Assembly (NCBI RefSeq): GCF_947179165.1 | Contig: NC_077245.1 | Coordinates: 43,641,286-43,705,285 of the forward strand | From: Solanum dulcamara | Lineage: Eukaryota; Streptophyta; Magnoliopsida; Solanales; Solanaceae | Reading direction: 5' to 3' | DNA: 64,000 bases | In this document: positions 11,151 through 23,147 of the stretch, piece by piece | How the letters are laid out: every line of letters starts with the position of its first letter | Numbering within the stretch: the first letter of the stretch is position 1 | Notes under the pieces: generated by a model | Databases searched by the model: none | Told to the model about the DNA's origin: nothing | What the model saw: only the letters and a program-made list of their open reading frames with translations | Position numbers and translations under genes: made by a program

Positions 11151-12390
11151 GTTTAAACTTTCGTTTTTTATAAAATCTTTCAGTAGAAGGAAAAAACTTC
11201 TTTTTCCTAGACTGAACAGGTATGTGAATAGCAAATTGATCATAAAATTCACCCAATTGCGGTCGTTCATTTAATCTATTTTTCTTAATATGATCATTCA
11301 TTTTAATATCATTACAAACAGTTAAACTTTCTTGAGTACAAACACTAATAATCTTGCCATAAGTAAGCAATTAATAAGGAATCTTAGCATTGGTACCACA
11401 AAGACTTTTTCTAACACGTTCAGCAAAAATAGAAGGCAATCCATCAATAAATTTAGACTTCCAATGTTCATGACTACAATCATGCAATTCCATAACTCTA
11501 CTGAGAAAAACATCTTTATACCATCTAAAATCAGATAATTGTCTACAGTGTAAATTCTGTAAAGTAGTTCTAATGGTTTCAGCCTCATCAGTCCAACGAC
11601 CACAAAAATATTCAACCATTGTAGTAACTAAAGTATACACGGCATTAGACTGTGTTTGACCAGAAGTACTAGCATCCTCAGTCTCATAAGCTAATTGACC
11701 AGCTATAGAATGGATACTAGTGGTTTTCATAATCGTAGAACTTTGTTCTTGATTTAAAAAATTATCCCACCGACCTTTTAATTGACCAGTAAAACCAGCA
11801 ACAATCATAGAAACAATATCCTTATCAGTATTTTTATTAACTTTGCAAATTGTACTATACATCAACATTATGTGCACGATAGTAAAAATCTGTTTGTCAT
11901 TAAAACCATCAATATTCCATTCATAAATTTCTTGACTATTGTAACTATTACTAAAAGTATGATCATGTTCTTCATTTAAAACATCAATAGGAGTAGGCCT
12001 GTTATAATAATACATATGCTGAATTGACTTATCAGCTCATTTAGTATTAATTCTATTCACAGAAAAATCATGTCTTGCCTGTTGGATAATAAAATCTTCG
12101 TCTTTTGCAGATAAAATAAGTTGGGGTTGCAAATCTAAATTAGTAACTTGAGAAGATAAATCCAATTTTTTTAATTTGTCACGCAACAGTTGTTCAATAT
12201 CACCAGAAGATTCAGTTTTAAAATTCTGTATTTCAAGAGGTGGTTGTAAAGTATTTTTAACAATTTTTTGTTCAACCTTTTCCTTATTTTTTGTAAAAGA
12301 CTCAATTTTCTCATATAAAGATTTAGTCTGTTTTAAATAATTATCTAGGTTTTTATGCAAGGACATAATATGTTCACCCAAAACACTCAA
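11095..12390 (-). pseudogene. Endogenous pararetrovirus coat-protein-like region
   Basis: One minus-strand frame carries, in order, a Lys/Glu-rich probable coiled-coil segment (12390-12037), a stop, a central domain (12015-11374) and, after a second stop, a basic C-terminal part (to 11095). The central domain has IYEWNIDGFNDKQI, AGFTGQLKGRWDNFL, SDFRWYKDVFLSRVM and FIDGLPSIFAERVR, a pattern I recognise from coat-protein regions of caulimovirid-like endogenous sequences in dicots. Two in-frame stops plus the later frameshift show an old, inactive insertion. The alternative reading is the gag of an unusual LTR element, since gag and caulimovirid coat proteins share the knuckle. Confidence 0.65.
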
Positions 12391-12611
12391 ATAATAATTA
12401 GCATAATTCTGCTGTTTAAGAATCAGATTAACATGTTCACAATTTAATACAACATTTTTATTTTTAAATAATTTGTAGAAAGAGTAAAATTAATAGTTTT
12501 ACCATCTTTACGAATATCAAAAGCTTGCATAGGAGGTAAACCAGATCTGAGAAAGCAGTAAAACATTCCTAACTCGGGCATGTCAAGCCTACTTTTCTCG
12601 ATAAAAAAAGC
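12391..12611 (-). pseudogene. Upstream part of the pararetrovirus-like polyprotein
   Basis: A short minus-strand reading frame (from about 12605 to 12444) with the patch LDMPELGMFYCFLRSGLPPM continues upstream of the coat-protein-like segment, with a frame break near 12440-12460. I do not recognise its exact module. The apparent Met-Ala-Glu-Glu start of the open frame is encoded by the neighbouring C-rich minisatellite, so the viral piece is truncated at about 12605-12611 and that start is artificial. Confidence 0.45.
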
Positions 12612-12896
12612 CTTCTTTCCCCACCCACCTTCTTCTTCAGCCATCCCGGCCGCATCACCACCCCAATGATCTTATTCAAGCTTCCCCACCCCCATTCCCT
12701 CCCCAACAATCTTCTTCACCCATCCCTACACCTATCCCTGCCCCAACAATCTTCTTCACCCATCCGCACCCCATTCGTGCCCAAACTATCGTCTTCGGCC
12801 AGTCGTCACCCCAATCTCTACCTAAATCCTTCTTCTTCAGCCATCTCCACCCCAATCCCTGCCCCAACCTTTTTATTCAGCTAGCCCCAACCTAAT
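12612..12896 (+). repeat. C-rich minisatellite, left part (about 40-bp unit)
   Basis: About five to six imperfect copies of a roughly 40-bp unit built on CCCCAACAATCTTCTTCACC with variants CATCCCTACACC and CATCTCCACC. Coding potential on either strand is a by-product of the repeat. The array is interrupted by element E, and the same motif resumes at 32131. Confidence 0.75.
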
Positions 12897-15045
12897 TGTA
12901 ATGACCCGAAGGTCATTTTTAAAACATTTTAGAAAATTATTAGTTACCCTTTCGATAGTTGCTCAAAGTTATGTTTGACCCATTTATGAACTTAGTTTTG
13001 GAATTTTATTGAAAAGTTGTGAAGTTTGAAGTTTTGAGTTTTTAAAGGCTGAAATAGCTAAAAAGTGATTTTTTGTACCAAACGGAACTACGAGACTCAG
13101 AATGGAATTCCATTAGTTCCATCAGCTTTGGAATATGGAATTTGGTCTAGGAGAGTTGATGGAATTGGGCTCGAGACTATATCTTAGATTTGAAGCCTTG
13201 AGATAGAAATTGTTGAAATTTTGATCCTAGAGTTGACTTTGATCAACATTCGGAGTTTCGATATTTGAAATGAATTCTGACAATTTCGTTGGATTCAGGA
13301 TGTTATTTTAGGCCTAGGAGTGGTCTTGCTTGAAAAATTGGTTTTAGCGACGAAATCACTGAGTTAAATTCTATCCGAACTCATTTTATATTTTTGACAT
13401 TTTAGGAGCTAGGAAAGTCCATTCAAGGTGATTTTTGATGTGTTTTTCTCTAATAATTATTGGGTACATATTTCTAACCTTATTTTACTCATTTTCTAAG
13501 AATATCTCTTTCATATTTCGTGATTCCTAATCACAAAGTGGAGGTTTTAAACCCCAAAGTAGAGAAATCAAAAATTATTGATTTGAAGGTCGATTTGGAA
13601 TGAGTTTTCATTTATTTTTGGGATTTAAGGTCCTTGTATTGTGGTAAACTGATTTTGACAAAGATTTTTTAAAATCTCTCGTTTTAAATCGCGTTTCAAA
13701 TGTGGGTTTTGAAGTTTCTTTCCCAAGTTGAAAAATTAGTAATTCTTTGATTTGGAGCTAGATATCTACTCGATGTTAATGGATTTTTTAACTATGAACT
13801 CCTTTTTACTTGTAGAACATGATTTTCAAATAAATTTTTGATTTTGACATGCTCAATTTTAGAGAGATTTTTGGATAATTTTAACTCCTATTCCTAATCT
13901 TAGCAATATGGGCATCGTTGGACTCCTTTTACTGAGTAATTTACATTCTTGATAGTGGAAAATTAATTTGGAGTTGAAATTTTAGTGGAATTCTCCAGTT
14001 AGAGGTGTTTGGGTGCAGTTTCGTCTATCAAGGTGGGTTTGGCAATCTCTCTCTGAGATTGGAGTTGGGAAATTAGTTATTCTTAACAGGGTATTTATCA
14101 TAAAACCGGAGTTTTGAGATCTTGTTCAATTTGAGGTTTGTATTGATTTGATTGTACTCCTCTAATTGTGTTATTGACATACATTCATATCATGGAATAT
14201 GGGAAGTGAGATTGTGGCTACACATTTTTGAAAGAAAATGAAACACCTTTAAAAACCCTTGACCACGAGTTAGGTGGCAAGGAGGATGAGATATTGATAT
14301 CATGAGTCATTGACCACGAGCTAGGTAGCAAGGTAGTTGATACATTGTGATTGAGGTATATGGTGCTATCTGGTAGCTCAACTCGCAAGTGTATACTACA
14401 GGCTGTGCGACAGTCTTGATTTTACTAGTATCACCCATGCATTGCATTCATCCCATTTTATTGCATTGCATGTTGTTATGCCTTGATTTTTGAATATCTG
14501 TTGATGTGGATGTATGCCTGCACTTGTGTGTTTACTTTATTTGTTTCGTTCTATATAAATTGGTTGCACCGATGCTGGACTAGTTTTCTTGTATACAGGT
14601 AGAAGCATTCCTAATTTTTTGCATATTTAATCAATTCCTATTACCCACTAGGTACATGTGGATTGTACTCACCCCGACTTCTGTATCCCCTTTTGGATAC
14701 AGATTTTAGCAGGGTTATCCTCATGGCAACTGATTATTCTAGCAGAGCTCCTATATCTGATTAGAGGGTGAGATCCAGTGCATTCAGACCACTGCCAATT
14801 CTATATTTATTTGTAGTCTTTACTTTTAATAAGACACTGCGTTCTATGTACTATTTCAAATATTGTATTAGATGTTCTTTATACTTATGACATCAAATTT
14901 TAAGATATTTCTTGTATATTTTCTTACCTTTCATTTATGGCCTGACTTCTCTTTGGGTGTCTCATATATGATTTTACTTTTTGTCTTACACATCAGGTTG
15001 GGTTGGGATGTGTGCCATCATTAGCTCAATTTTTCGATAGTGACA
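12897..15045 (+). repeat. Element E 5' LTR (2149 bp)
   Basis: Starts TGTAATGACCC and ends GATAGTGACA. It aligns with the right LTR through most of its length but lacks two blocks that the right LTR has: roughly 250 bp (counterpart 29692-29970) and roughly 430 bp (counterpart 30690-31120). A conserved TATATAAAT lies at 14552-14560. Older length divergence of the two LTRs implies an old insertion. Confidence 0.9.
14552..14560 (+). promoter_or_regulatory. TATA box in element E LTR
   Basis: TATATAAAT, conserved in the right LTR near 31623-31631 despite divergence around it, which supports it as the core promoter of the family. Confidence 0.5.
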
Positions 15046-15060
15046 AATTAGTATCAGAGC
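15046..15060 (+). promoter_or_regulatory. Element E primer binding site
   Basis: AATTAGTATCAGAGC directly after the LTR end TGACA; matches the initiator tRNA-Met primer site TGGTATCAGAGC with few changes. Confidence 0.75.
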
Positions 15061-15259
15061 GCTAGGTTCATTGGTATTATGAGTTAAAGAGTAGGGTGTC
15101 CAGTAGAGTTTCATAGATTGGTACCTACATGTTAGTATCTATCTTTGGGAGACTACAAGATACTTATTAGGAGAAAATCTCTTTCATTGATTTCTTTTGT
15201 GCAATTCATTCATATCAAAGTGTTTAGACTTCTAATCTATTCATTCTGCATTAGAGGTA

Positions 15260-16120
15260 ATGGCCGGGATTGGGAGGGTAACTCCAGCATAAGAATGATC
15301 TAGTGAGGCCCCACCCGAGCTTAAGTACGACTACGAAGATGAGTTTAAGCAAAGGAGCTCTAAGAGGTTTGTTAGATTGGCATCCCCCAGATTTGATGGT
15401 TTAGCGGGGAATGGAGCACATGACTTTTTAACTAAATGTCAGGATTGATTTTCAACTTAGGCATTTTAGAGGCTTATGGAGTGGCCTATGCCTCTTATCA
15501 GTTTGCGGGTATGTCTAAGGAGTGGTGGAGGTCAATTATTTCTCTTAGACTCGTCGGTACCCCTATGATGAGTTAAGATCAGTTCAGTGAGACATCACTT
15601 TAGAGGTTTGTACCATGTAATCTTTATGATCAGTACAGGGATGAGTTTGATTTTGAAAATATTAAAGTAGGGTTCTATGCTAGTATCTGAGAATGAGGCT
15701 CATTTTCATGAGTTGTCATATATGCTATATTGAGTATTCCTATCGAGTATGAGTAGGTCCATAAGTTGGTGAAATAATTTGATAGTTATCTTGAGGAGGG
15801 TAAAACCTTACTGTGCTATCAAATGATTCATTTTAGAGTATTATTGATCATACTAGGATGATTGAGAGTAACAAACATGCTAGATAGAGTGGCGCCAAGA
15901 GGTTTCATCATCAAATTCAGTTTGGTGGCTATATTCATAAAGGTAGAGAGTATCTAAGTTTGGGCACCTAGGGTTATTAGGGTAGGTCAGCACATACAAC
16001 TATTCAGAGGATAGAAGGTATAAGGGAATCCAGATCAGGCCAGACTAGCCATGAAGGTTTATCGGGTTCATGGGAAGAATATTGGTGTTTTAGGTTACCT
16101 TTCATGGAGTTCTGGTCTCC
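15260..16120 (+). pseudogene. Element E gag remnant
   Basis: Begins at the ATG at 15260 (MAGIGRVTPA) and continues across several frames. Readable blocks are KRFVRLASPRFDGLAG, then GAHDFLTKCQ, then GVAYASYQFAGMSKEWWRS near 15480-15535, the last matching the core of plant gypsy gag domains (a QF-x-G...WW pattern). Further fragments of the gag C-terminal half can be followed to about 15900. Stops and shifts are frequent. No convincing CCHC knuckle was found. Confidence 0.7.
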
Positions 16121-17213
16121 GAGGCTTCTTAGAGTAGGATGAGGATGATGTGGTGACAATCAGTATCAGAACTTCTACCGTGGCTTCATAGAGTGGGTGT
16201 ATATCAAGAAGATTATAATACTACTACTATGAAGGTATTTGTGTTCACTTAGTTAGGGTTATGGTTTGTGTTACTTCTGCTATTGATTTGCAAAAGGGAG
16301 CACATTGCTTTGTTGGAGATAAAACTGATTTGGTAATGTATCGCGGTTATTCAATGGTAAGAAAAGTGTGACCTATTTGGGTGCGACATTCTCGATGGAT
16401 ATGATGTTTCCTAGTGGTGGATCTAGTAGGCTTTCTGATATAGTACTATTAATATATGAGGAAAGAGACATCAGTTGTCGAATGAGAATACTAAATACTA
16501 AGGAGTTATTAGTTGTTCCACCCACTCAGGTAATGAGGTTTGATATTGTCATCACATCTGGAAAGACAATTGCTTGTTACTACGGACGCTTGGGGTAAGT
16601 ATTTATTATAAGTAGAAATATAATGGTAGATCTTGGTATGGTATTCATGAGTTTAAGTGGAAATTTTACTTCAAATAACTATGTGAGGAAAGATGATTTT
16701 GTTATAAGCTAGAACGAGTGGACTGCTATTGAAATCACAAGCTTAAGGACCAAGAAGGTTTTCAATAGGTTTACTTATGTGAAGGCATTTGAGAATGTTG
16801 TGCATGTAGGAATTGGCTATTTTATTGAATTTGGCCTGGATATCTTGGGTTTAAAGTATCATATCAATTATAAGGTTAGTTTGTCAGGGTTATGTGGCTT
16901 TGCTTATATTATTTATGTTATGATAATCTGGTCACAGGTGCGTCGGATGGGTTAAATAATTATTGCACAAGGTTTGAGAAGGAAATCTACAGGTGTTTGG
17001 CTCAAGTAAGAGAATACGCTCTGTTGTGGATTTGAATTTGATAACTAGTATGGATTGAACCTCTAATAAAGCATATGATGAGATCAATGAGAAAGTGGTT
17101 GATGATAAACTAAGTTATGCAATTTCTAAGCATCTTCAGAGTAAAAGTTAATGTGGGTGGAAAAAGGGATTGGTTTATCGTGTGCCAACAAAAATTTAGG
17201 TTTTCATCGTAAG
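16121..17213 (+). other. Element E internal region, no recognisable coding
   Basis: Internal retrotransposon sequence between the gag remnant and S1. The longest open frame (16368-16598, 76 residues) shows no motif I can identify, and no protease, RT or integrase signature is visible in any forward frame. Confidence 0.5.
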
Positions 17214-17218
17214 TTTGT

Positions 17219-17816
17219 TGTTATACCCCGTACTTTTGTACCTTGGAACGCTTCTTAAGCTTCTTAAGCCTTGAAAGGTTCTTAGGTTTCTGGAAGGGTT
17301 CTTAAGTTTCTTTGATCTTCTTAAAGCTTCTTGAGCTTCTTAAAAGTTACCATGTGAGCTGGATAATCTATAACTCTATCAAATAACTCTAAGGAAGGGA
17401 GAATGAGATACCCCATAATAGAGAAGATTGGAAATAGGGTTGTAAGAATTCGAAAGAAGTTGGAGACCAAATAATGAGTCGTAGGACTCGACTTACTTAC
17501 TTAAGCTACCAACTTTGAAGTCTTACATACTTAAGCTACTTGAGTACATTCGAAGCTTATGTAGCAAGAATTACATAGGTTCATAAAGTAAGATGAGATT
17601 ACGAACCCACGAGGGGGAAAAGAAGGTGACATGTGGAAGCATGGGAGAGTGATATGTGGAAGTAGATGGAAGTGCCATGTGGAAGCAACTAGAGCAAGGG
17701 GTGGGACCCCACATGCCACGTGGTAGCTCATGGTTGGAGGAGGTGGTGTGTTGGCCCAATGAGGGCTTGACATATGTCACCACTTAGGGGTTGACACATG
17801 TCACCCCTAAAGTAGC

Positions 17817-17847
<31 letters not shown>

Positions 17848-19387
17848 TTATGACTTTTAGCTTCATCCTTATCCCATAAAAGTTCCATACTTCTCTAGAA
17901 AAATCAAGAGGAAAAAGGAAGAGAAGAAACCCTAGAGCTAGAGAGAAAGTAGTGGCGGCCAAGGGGAGAAAAAGGTGAGTTTTCCGATTTCATTCCATGA
18001 ATTAAGTATTTAAGGTATACTATGATGGTATGAAGGTGTTATTAATGTAAATTTATGGTTTGGAGAAGCACCAAAAGGTTAACAAACAGCCACGAAGTTT
18101 TAGCCGCGCTAAAAGAACTTCCAAGGTGAGTTTTGGCAAGTTTTGGCGAGTTTCGGGTAAGGTAAGGTTTTCCCTTTAAAATTGGAGTTTATGATGTTGT
18201 TATGAAGTATATTAAATGTTTTAAATTAGGCTGGAAGTGGAAAACTTGTATAAGGATGCTTGACGTTAGAAATAAACTAAATTGAAGTCGTTATAGTTAA
18301 ATCAAAGTCGAGTAGTGTGTTGTGATTGTGGTGCTGTGGTTAAATCTGGTTGGATGGCGTGTTGCTGGAATGGAAATTTTTCTAAAATGAGTGTGGGTAC
18401 TTCTGGTTTTATCCACATGGCCCTCCATTTCGTATTGTTAAAGGTTTTACAAAATAAAGGTTAAAAACTCTATTTTGGTATCGTAGTTTTGAGCTAGTTG
18501 TTTGTAGTTGTATTGAGTAATGTTGAAGTGATTTGATTTTATATATAGCTGATGGTTGTTGTTGGTAATATGGTTGCTAAGATTAATAGTTGGATAGGGC
18601 AAGTTACAGGGGAGATGCTGCCCAATTTCCGATAACTTTGGAACTAGTAGTAAATTAGTTGAGGGAAATGGATAAGGAAATGATTCCTATAGATACTTGG
18701 TTGTGGATTTGGGAGTTGGACAGTGGAAGGTTATTAATCTTAGTATTGCTTCCATGTTAAATAGGTTCAAAAGGCGACGAGGCGAACGTGGTGAAGGGTA
18801 ACCCATAAGAGGTATGTGAAGCTACCTTCTTTCTCTTGGCATGTTTTTGGCATAAGTATGTAAAGCTACCCTTCTTCTCTCTTGATATGTCTTTGACATC
18901 AGTTATGATGTTATGATGAAATGTTTATGGTACTGAGTCCCTTGATGGACTAAGAAGTCCCACTCAGCAGTTCAGAGGCGCTCCATTATGCTGGAGCCTA
19001 GATTTTGGTACTAACCCTTGATGTATATATTTATTTGTTCACGGGTACGGCGGGGGACCTATCCCGCCTTATGTTACTGTTCTTACTCTTAGAGGTCTAT
19101 GTACATGTATGTGGGTTGTATATGTATGTGTGTACAGTTGTGCCTATATGTATTATGTTTTGGGTCATTCCCTTTGTCATGACAGCCTTATCGGCTTGCG
19201 CGTATGTTCATTATGGAATGACCCTACATGTTACGATAGCCTCGTTGGCTTATACGTTGTGTTGCCTTATGCTATCTTTTGGTACGTTAGAACTCAAACA
19301 TGAGGTAGGTTTACTTATAGTTAGCAGGGGTACACGTGAGTGTCTAGTTCGGGCACCCATCATGGCCTGTGAGGTTGGGTCGTGACA
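17219..19387 (+). repeat. Solo LTR S1 (2169 bp) with perfect 5-bp target duplication
   Basis: Starts TGTTATACCCCGTAC and ends GGTTGGGTCGTGACA, flanked on both sides by tttgt (17214-17218 and 19388-19392). Same family as S2, S4 and S5, but it lacks the minisatellite-bearing part present in those. Contains a G-box palindrome GCCACGTGGT (about 17715-17724), paired GACAYATGTCACC motifs and a long TA tract (17817-17845) as likely promoter. No internal region is attached, so it is the product of LTR-LTR recombination. Confidence 0.92.
17715..17845 (+). promoter_or_regulatory. Promoter-like region of S1: G-box, repeated E-box palindromes, TA tract
   Basis: In order: CACGTG within GCCACGTGGT; two copies of a TTGACAYATGTCACC motif (about 17767 and 17790); then an alternating TA run of about 28 bp. 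The G-box and downstream TA/TATA run are kept in the same order in S2, and in part in S4 and S5. Confidence 0.5.
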
Positions 19388-19392
19388 TTTGT

Positions 19393-20875
19393 ATTCATGG
19401 TAGTAGGATTCTTCAAGGTATGGATTGGCAAGGTAACCAAGATGATTTACCTTATTGATTATTGAGCATTTGAAAATACTTGTGTTGGGTGTTGGTTAGA
19501 AATATATAACTTCTGATTGTGAAGAAGCTTAATAAAGTTTTCATTTGAAGAGGGAGTTTACTTAAACGTTATTCTGTTGCCAAATTTTGGTCAAGGAATG
19601 ATAATGATAAATAGGATCAGGAAAAGGACAAGAGACATGGGCATCAAAGAGTTAAGACAATTAGGGTTGGATCATGAGTATGGGTTTTTACCTTAAGTTT
19701 AGATGTGGAAATGAAAGGTGGGTCGATTCGGCATGAGTTTATGAGAGATTATCAGCTACTCTTCTAAATATTTGGTCTTGATTGAGTGACAAGTAGCGAT
19801 GTATGAGAGATTTTGCATTTTAAGTTGGATGGGATTATTCAATCCTAATAGATGACTTATAGGAGCATACAAGAAGGAACCGATCTATATGGACATTGAG
19901 GATTTCAAGTTGGTTTGATACTACATTTTTTATGGAAGTCATGTAGACTATTATGATAAACTACATGGGGGCTTGGTGGTGAATATAGCTCATGAGTTTA
20001 TGGTACACAAAACTCTTGGGGTGATCAAAGGTTTCTTTGGGTTTTGGTACGATGGTACGAGTATTTGAATAGAGGCTGAGGCATGTCATGTGAATAGTTA
20101 CATATGGTTGAGATTGGTTTCTGATTCAATAGTTGTAGCTCATAGGAAAAGCACCATTAGATTTGAAATTAGTGTTATTGGACTTGGGTAGGGCTAGTTT
20201 CCAATATGGGATGCTTAGAGTTGGCTTAAGACAGATAGTAATACCTCATTTGACAAAAAGGAGTCATAACTTAGAGTTACATATAGCGACAATGTAATTT
20301 CCAAGGGATTCGGTACTAATAATGGTTTGAAAGTATGAGTAAAGGATTAGTAAGGTCATGATATTTTGTTGAAATCAGATTTGTCGGTTTCAGTTATGAG
20401 ATTATGGTGAATATGTTGGGTTTTAATACGTTGAGTATGTTTTGAGCTGTGTTGGTAATTAAATTAGACATCACGTGCAAAGAGAAGTCAAACATATAGC
20501 AAGCAGATAATTGGAGGATTTTTGACTATAAACACCAGAAAGAGAGTATTTTGAATAAGACAAAAGACAATTTTTGATAGTCAGGGTATAGTAGTATTCT
20601 GCAAATGTGAATCTTATTAAGTGTGCTTACATGAGGTTTATCATAGAGAATTGCAGTTTCTCGATACTCTTGGCAATTATCTTGTTGTTGAGGACTTATT
20701 GCAGCTATATGTGATTAACTTTGAGCACTATTGGGCCTAGTTTTGCCATTTCTAGGAGTTGTCTACAATCACAACTACTGTTCCGGCATTGTAACAGTGT
20801 TACTAGAGGTTTTATATGCTTGGGAGTATCATTCACTAGTTGGTTACCTAATCGTCACCTTCCTTGGTCCGATTA
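19393..20875 (+). other. Element E internal region between S1 and the CACTA element
   Basis: Continuation of E internal sequence. Stop codons are dense in all forward frames. No RT, RNase H or integrase motif was found. Short open frames near 20721-20954 straddle the CACTA boundary and are not credible genes. Confidence 0.5.
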
Positions 20876-21310
20876 CATTACTAAAAATAGGTCAAAACAT
20901 AACGGACAAAAAAGCAACAGACTGCGTTGCTCAATAAAGCGGCAGAATTTGTGACGTAGTCTATCGCTATTTTTTATTTTTTATTTTTTTTATTAAAAAG
21001 CGACAGATAGAGGGTCCTTGTCCGTCATTGATTTTGGAGGATTTTTGCACCAAATATATATATAATTAAAAATTAATTATAAAATGTAAATAATGACAGA
21101 GTCCGTCACTTTAAATTCAAAATAATTAATTATTTTAAAAATTATGCGTTGCCGTCCGTCGTTCTCTATTATATTTAATTTATTAATTTTTTAAAATATA
21201 AGTGACGAATGGAGTCTCTTAGTCCGTCGCTTTTTTGATCAATGTGACGATCAACTATTTAAAATTTGCGACAGATAGGGCGACTATGTCCGTCGCTTTT
21301 TCTAAAATAT
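20876..21310 (+). repeat. CACTA left subterminal repeat array
   Basis: At least six copies, in both orientations, of a motif related to GCGACGGA and its complement TCCGTCGC (for example near 20985, 21000-21030, 21100, 21150, 21220 and 21290). Such arrays are the binding sites for element-encoded proteins in the CACTA superfamily. Confidence 0.75.
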
Positions 21311-21344
21311 TTTATAACAGCCGCATTTCTTTTTCATTTTTTCT

Positions 21345-21381
<37 letters not shown>
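21345..21381 (+). repeat. (CT)n microsatellite
   Basis: About 18 CT units within the CACTA element, followed by a C-rich stretch with CCGCC motifs that resembles a plant 5' leader. Confidence 0.95.
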
Positions 21382-21383
<2 letters not shown>

Positions 21384-21589
21384 ACTCCTTTCCTCCTCCT
21401 TTCTAAACTCCCAACCCCCCGCCCCTTCGCCACCTTGTGCCGCCCGTCGCCGCCGTCAATCCCTCTCCCATCTTAGTTAGTCGCCCCACCATTGTCCTCC
21501 GTCATCCCTCTCTCTCCTTGAGATAATTTTTATTTGTTAATTAATTTATTTCATTTAATTTGTTGCGTGTATGTTATTATCATAGTTAA

Positions 21590-22020
21590 TTTGCATATGT
21601 GATTGTGAATTGGTGAATGTTGTTAGAAATTAGATTTTAGGTCTTTGCTTTGAATTAGATTTTTTGAAGTAAATTGTGAATTGAATATTCTTTGAGTTGA
21701 AATTGAAGTGTTCTTGATGTTAGATTGTTATTAACATAGTTTGTTAGTTCTTGAAGTTAGGATGTGAATGAATATTTTAGGGCTTTAGTTTGAATTGAGT
21801 TTTTTTAATTAGATTGTGAATTGGGTATTGTTTTAGTTGGAGTTGAAGTTTTCTTGAAGTTAGAATGTTATTAACACAGTTAGTTTATATATTTTATTGT
21901 GGATTAGTGAATGAAAATTTTTGGGTTTTGGTTTGAATTGGGTTTTTTTTAATTAGATTGTGAATTGGTTATTGATTTAGTTGGAATTGAAGGATATGTT
22001 TTAATTTTGAAGTTAAAAGT
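21590..22020 (+). repeat. Degenerate ~130-bp tandem repeat in CACTA element
   Basis: Three successive blocks share, in order, GTGAATTGGT-like, a TTTGAATTGGGTTTTTT-like stretch, TTAGTTGGAATTGAAG and GTTATTAACA. AT-rich and without coding potential; could be an expanded intron or leader of the transposase gene. Confidence 0.6.
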
Positions 22021-22439
22021 TAGAACTATATAGCAATTAGAAGTTAGAAATTCTTGAACTTAGAAATACTTGAATATAGGATGTTTGAAAGTTGAACTTA
22101 GAACTTTGAACTTGAATTTTTGTTAACTTTAGAAATCTTGTTGAATTGTAGTCCTTATTAACTAATTAATTAAGCTAATTAGAGTTAGATATTCAAAGTC
22201 ATAAAGTTGAACTTTAGGATTTTTGAAGTTGAACTTAGAAATTTTTTAGGATTGTATATATTTTGAACTTTTTAAACTTTAGAACTAATTAACATAACTT
22301 AGATACTTGAATTTCATAATACTTGAATTTAGAACTTTAACTTGAATGTCATGAGCTTATAACTTAGAAAAATATTGGACTTGAAATTTAGGATAGTTGA
22401 ATTTAGAACTTAGAACTTGAATTTTGAATGAAATAAATA

Positions 22440-22790
22440 TTTTAGGATACTTGAATTGGAGTTTATAACTAATTAATTAAAACTTGAAATAGTTATAACT
22501 TGAATTAATTAGAACTTGAACTTAATTATAACTAGAATTAATTAGAACTTGAACTTAGTTATAATTAACTTGAATTATTTAGAATTTGAACTTAATTATT
22601 ACATGAATTAAATATAACTTGAAATAATTATACCTTGAATTAATTATAACTTGAATTTAATTATAACCTGAATTAAATATAACTTGAATTAATTATAACT
22701 TGAATTAATTAGAACTTAAATTACTTAGAACTTGAATTTAATTAATTCTTGTTTTAATTATAACTTTAATTAATTAAGTTGGTGGTGGTT
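22440..22790 (+). repeat. AT-rich minisatellite, unit near TTGAATTAATTATAAC
   Basis: Roughly 16-bp unit, about 20 imperfect copies. The complementary motif GTTATAATTAATTCAA appears twice just beyond the right arm of the hairpin (23152-23186), extending the inverted-repeat symmetry. Confidence 0.75.
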
Positions 22791-22851
22791 TGAAAAGTTC
22801 TAAAGATTTGACCTTTATGTTAAAAAGATAAGCAAAATGTTCCATTTTAGT

Positions 22852-23147
22852 ATTGGGGTGAAGAAGAATTGGATTTGGGTTGAGAAAACACATTATGATT
22901 AATCATTTGTTGAAAAAGATGAGATATTTAGTTTTTGGATGAAGAAAAATAAGAAACCCCTTTTGCCAGCTAGGTTGATGAGGGTTACTAAAAAAATTAA
23001 TTAAATAAATAAAGTGAAACAAATTATGTCGCTTTCTTATTTTTCCAATTTTTCTTCATCCCAACACTAAAGATCTCATATTTTTCAACAAAAGACTGAT
23101 TTTGATGTGTTTTTTCAACCCAAATCAAATTCTTCTTCACCCCATTA
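22852..23147 (+). repeat. Long imperfect inverted repeat (hairpin) inside CACTA element
   Basis: The left arm (about 22852-22957, with GGGGTGAAGAAGAATTGG and later GGATGAAGAAAAATAAGAAA) is matched by the complement of the right arm (about 23034-23147). The arms pair over roughly 105 bp with few mismatches, around a loop of about 76 bp. A transcript would fold into a long near-perfect stem. Confidence 0.85.

Noticed and set aside
12666..12884. Pro/Ser-rich plus-strand frame that looks like an extensin or wall protein fragment
   Set aside because: Encoded entirely by the C-rich minisatellite; no signal peptide and no extension beyond the array.
15046..15060. tRNA gene suggested by the tRNA-like sequence
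   Set aside because: Only a primer-binding-site length match to the tRNA-Met 3' end; no cloverleaf around it.
19005..19385. 126-residue hydrophobic open frame with apparent membrane segments
   Set aside because: It lies in the 3' part of solo LTR S1, and the homologous part of S5 gives different, broken frames; no start context or family match.
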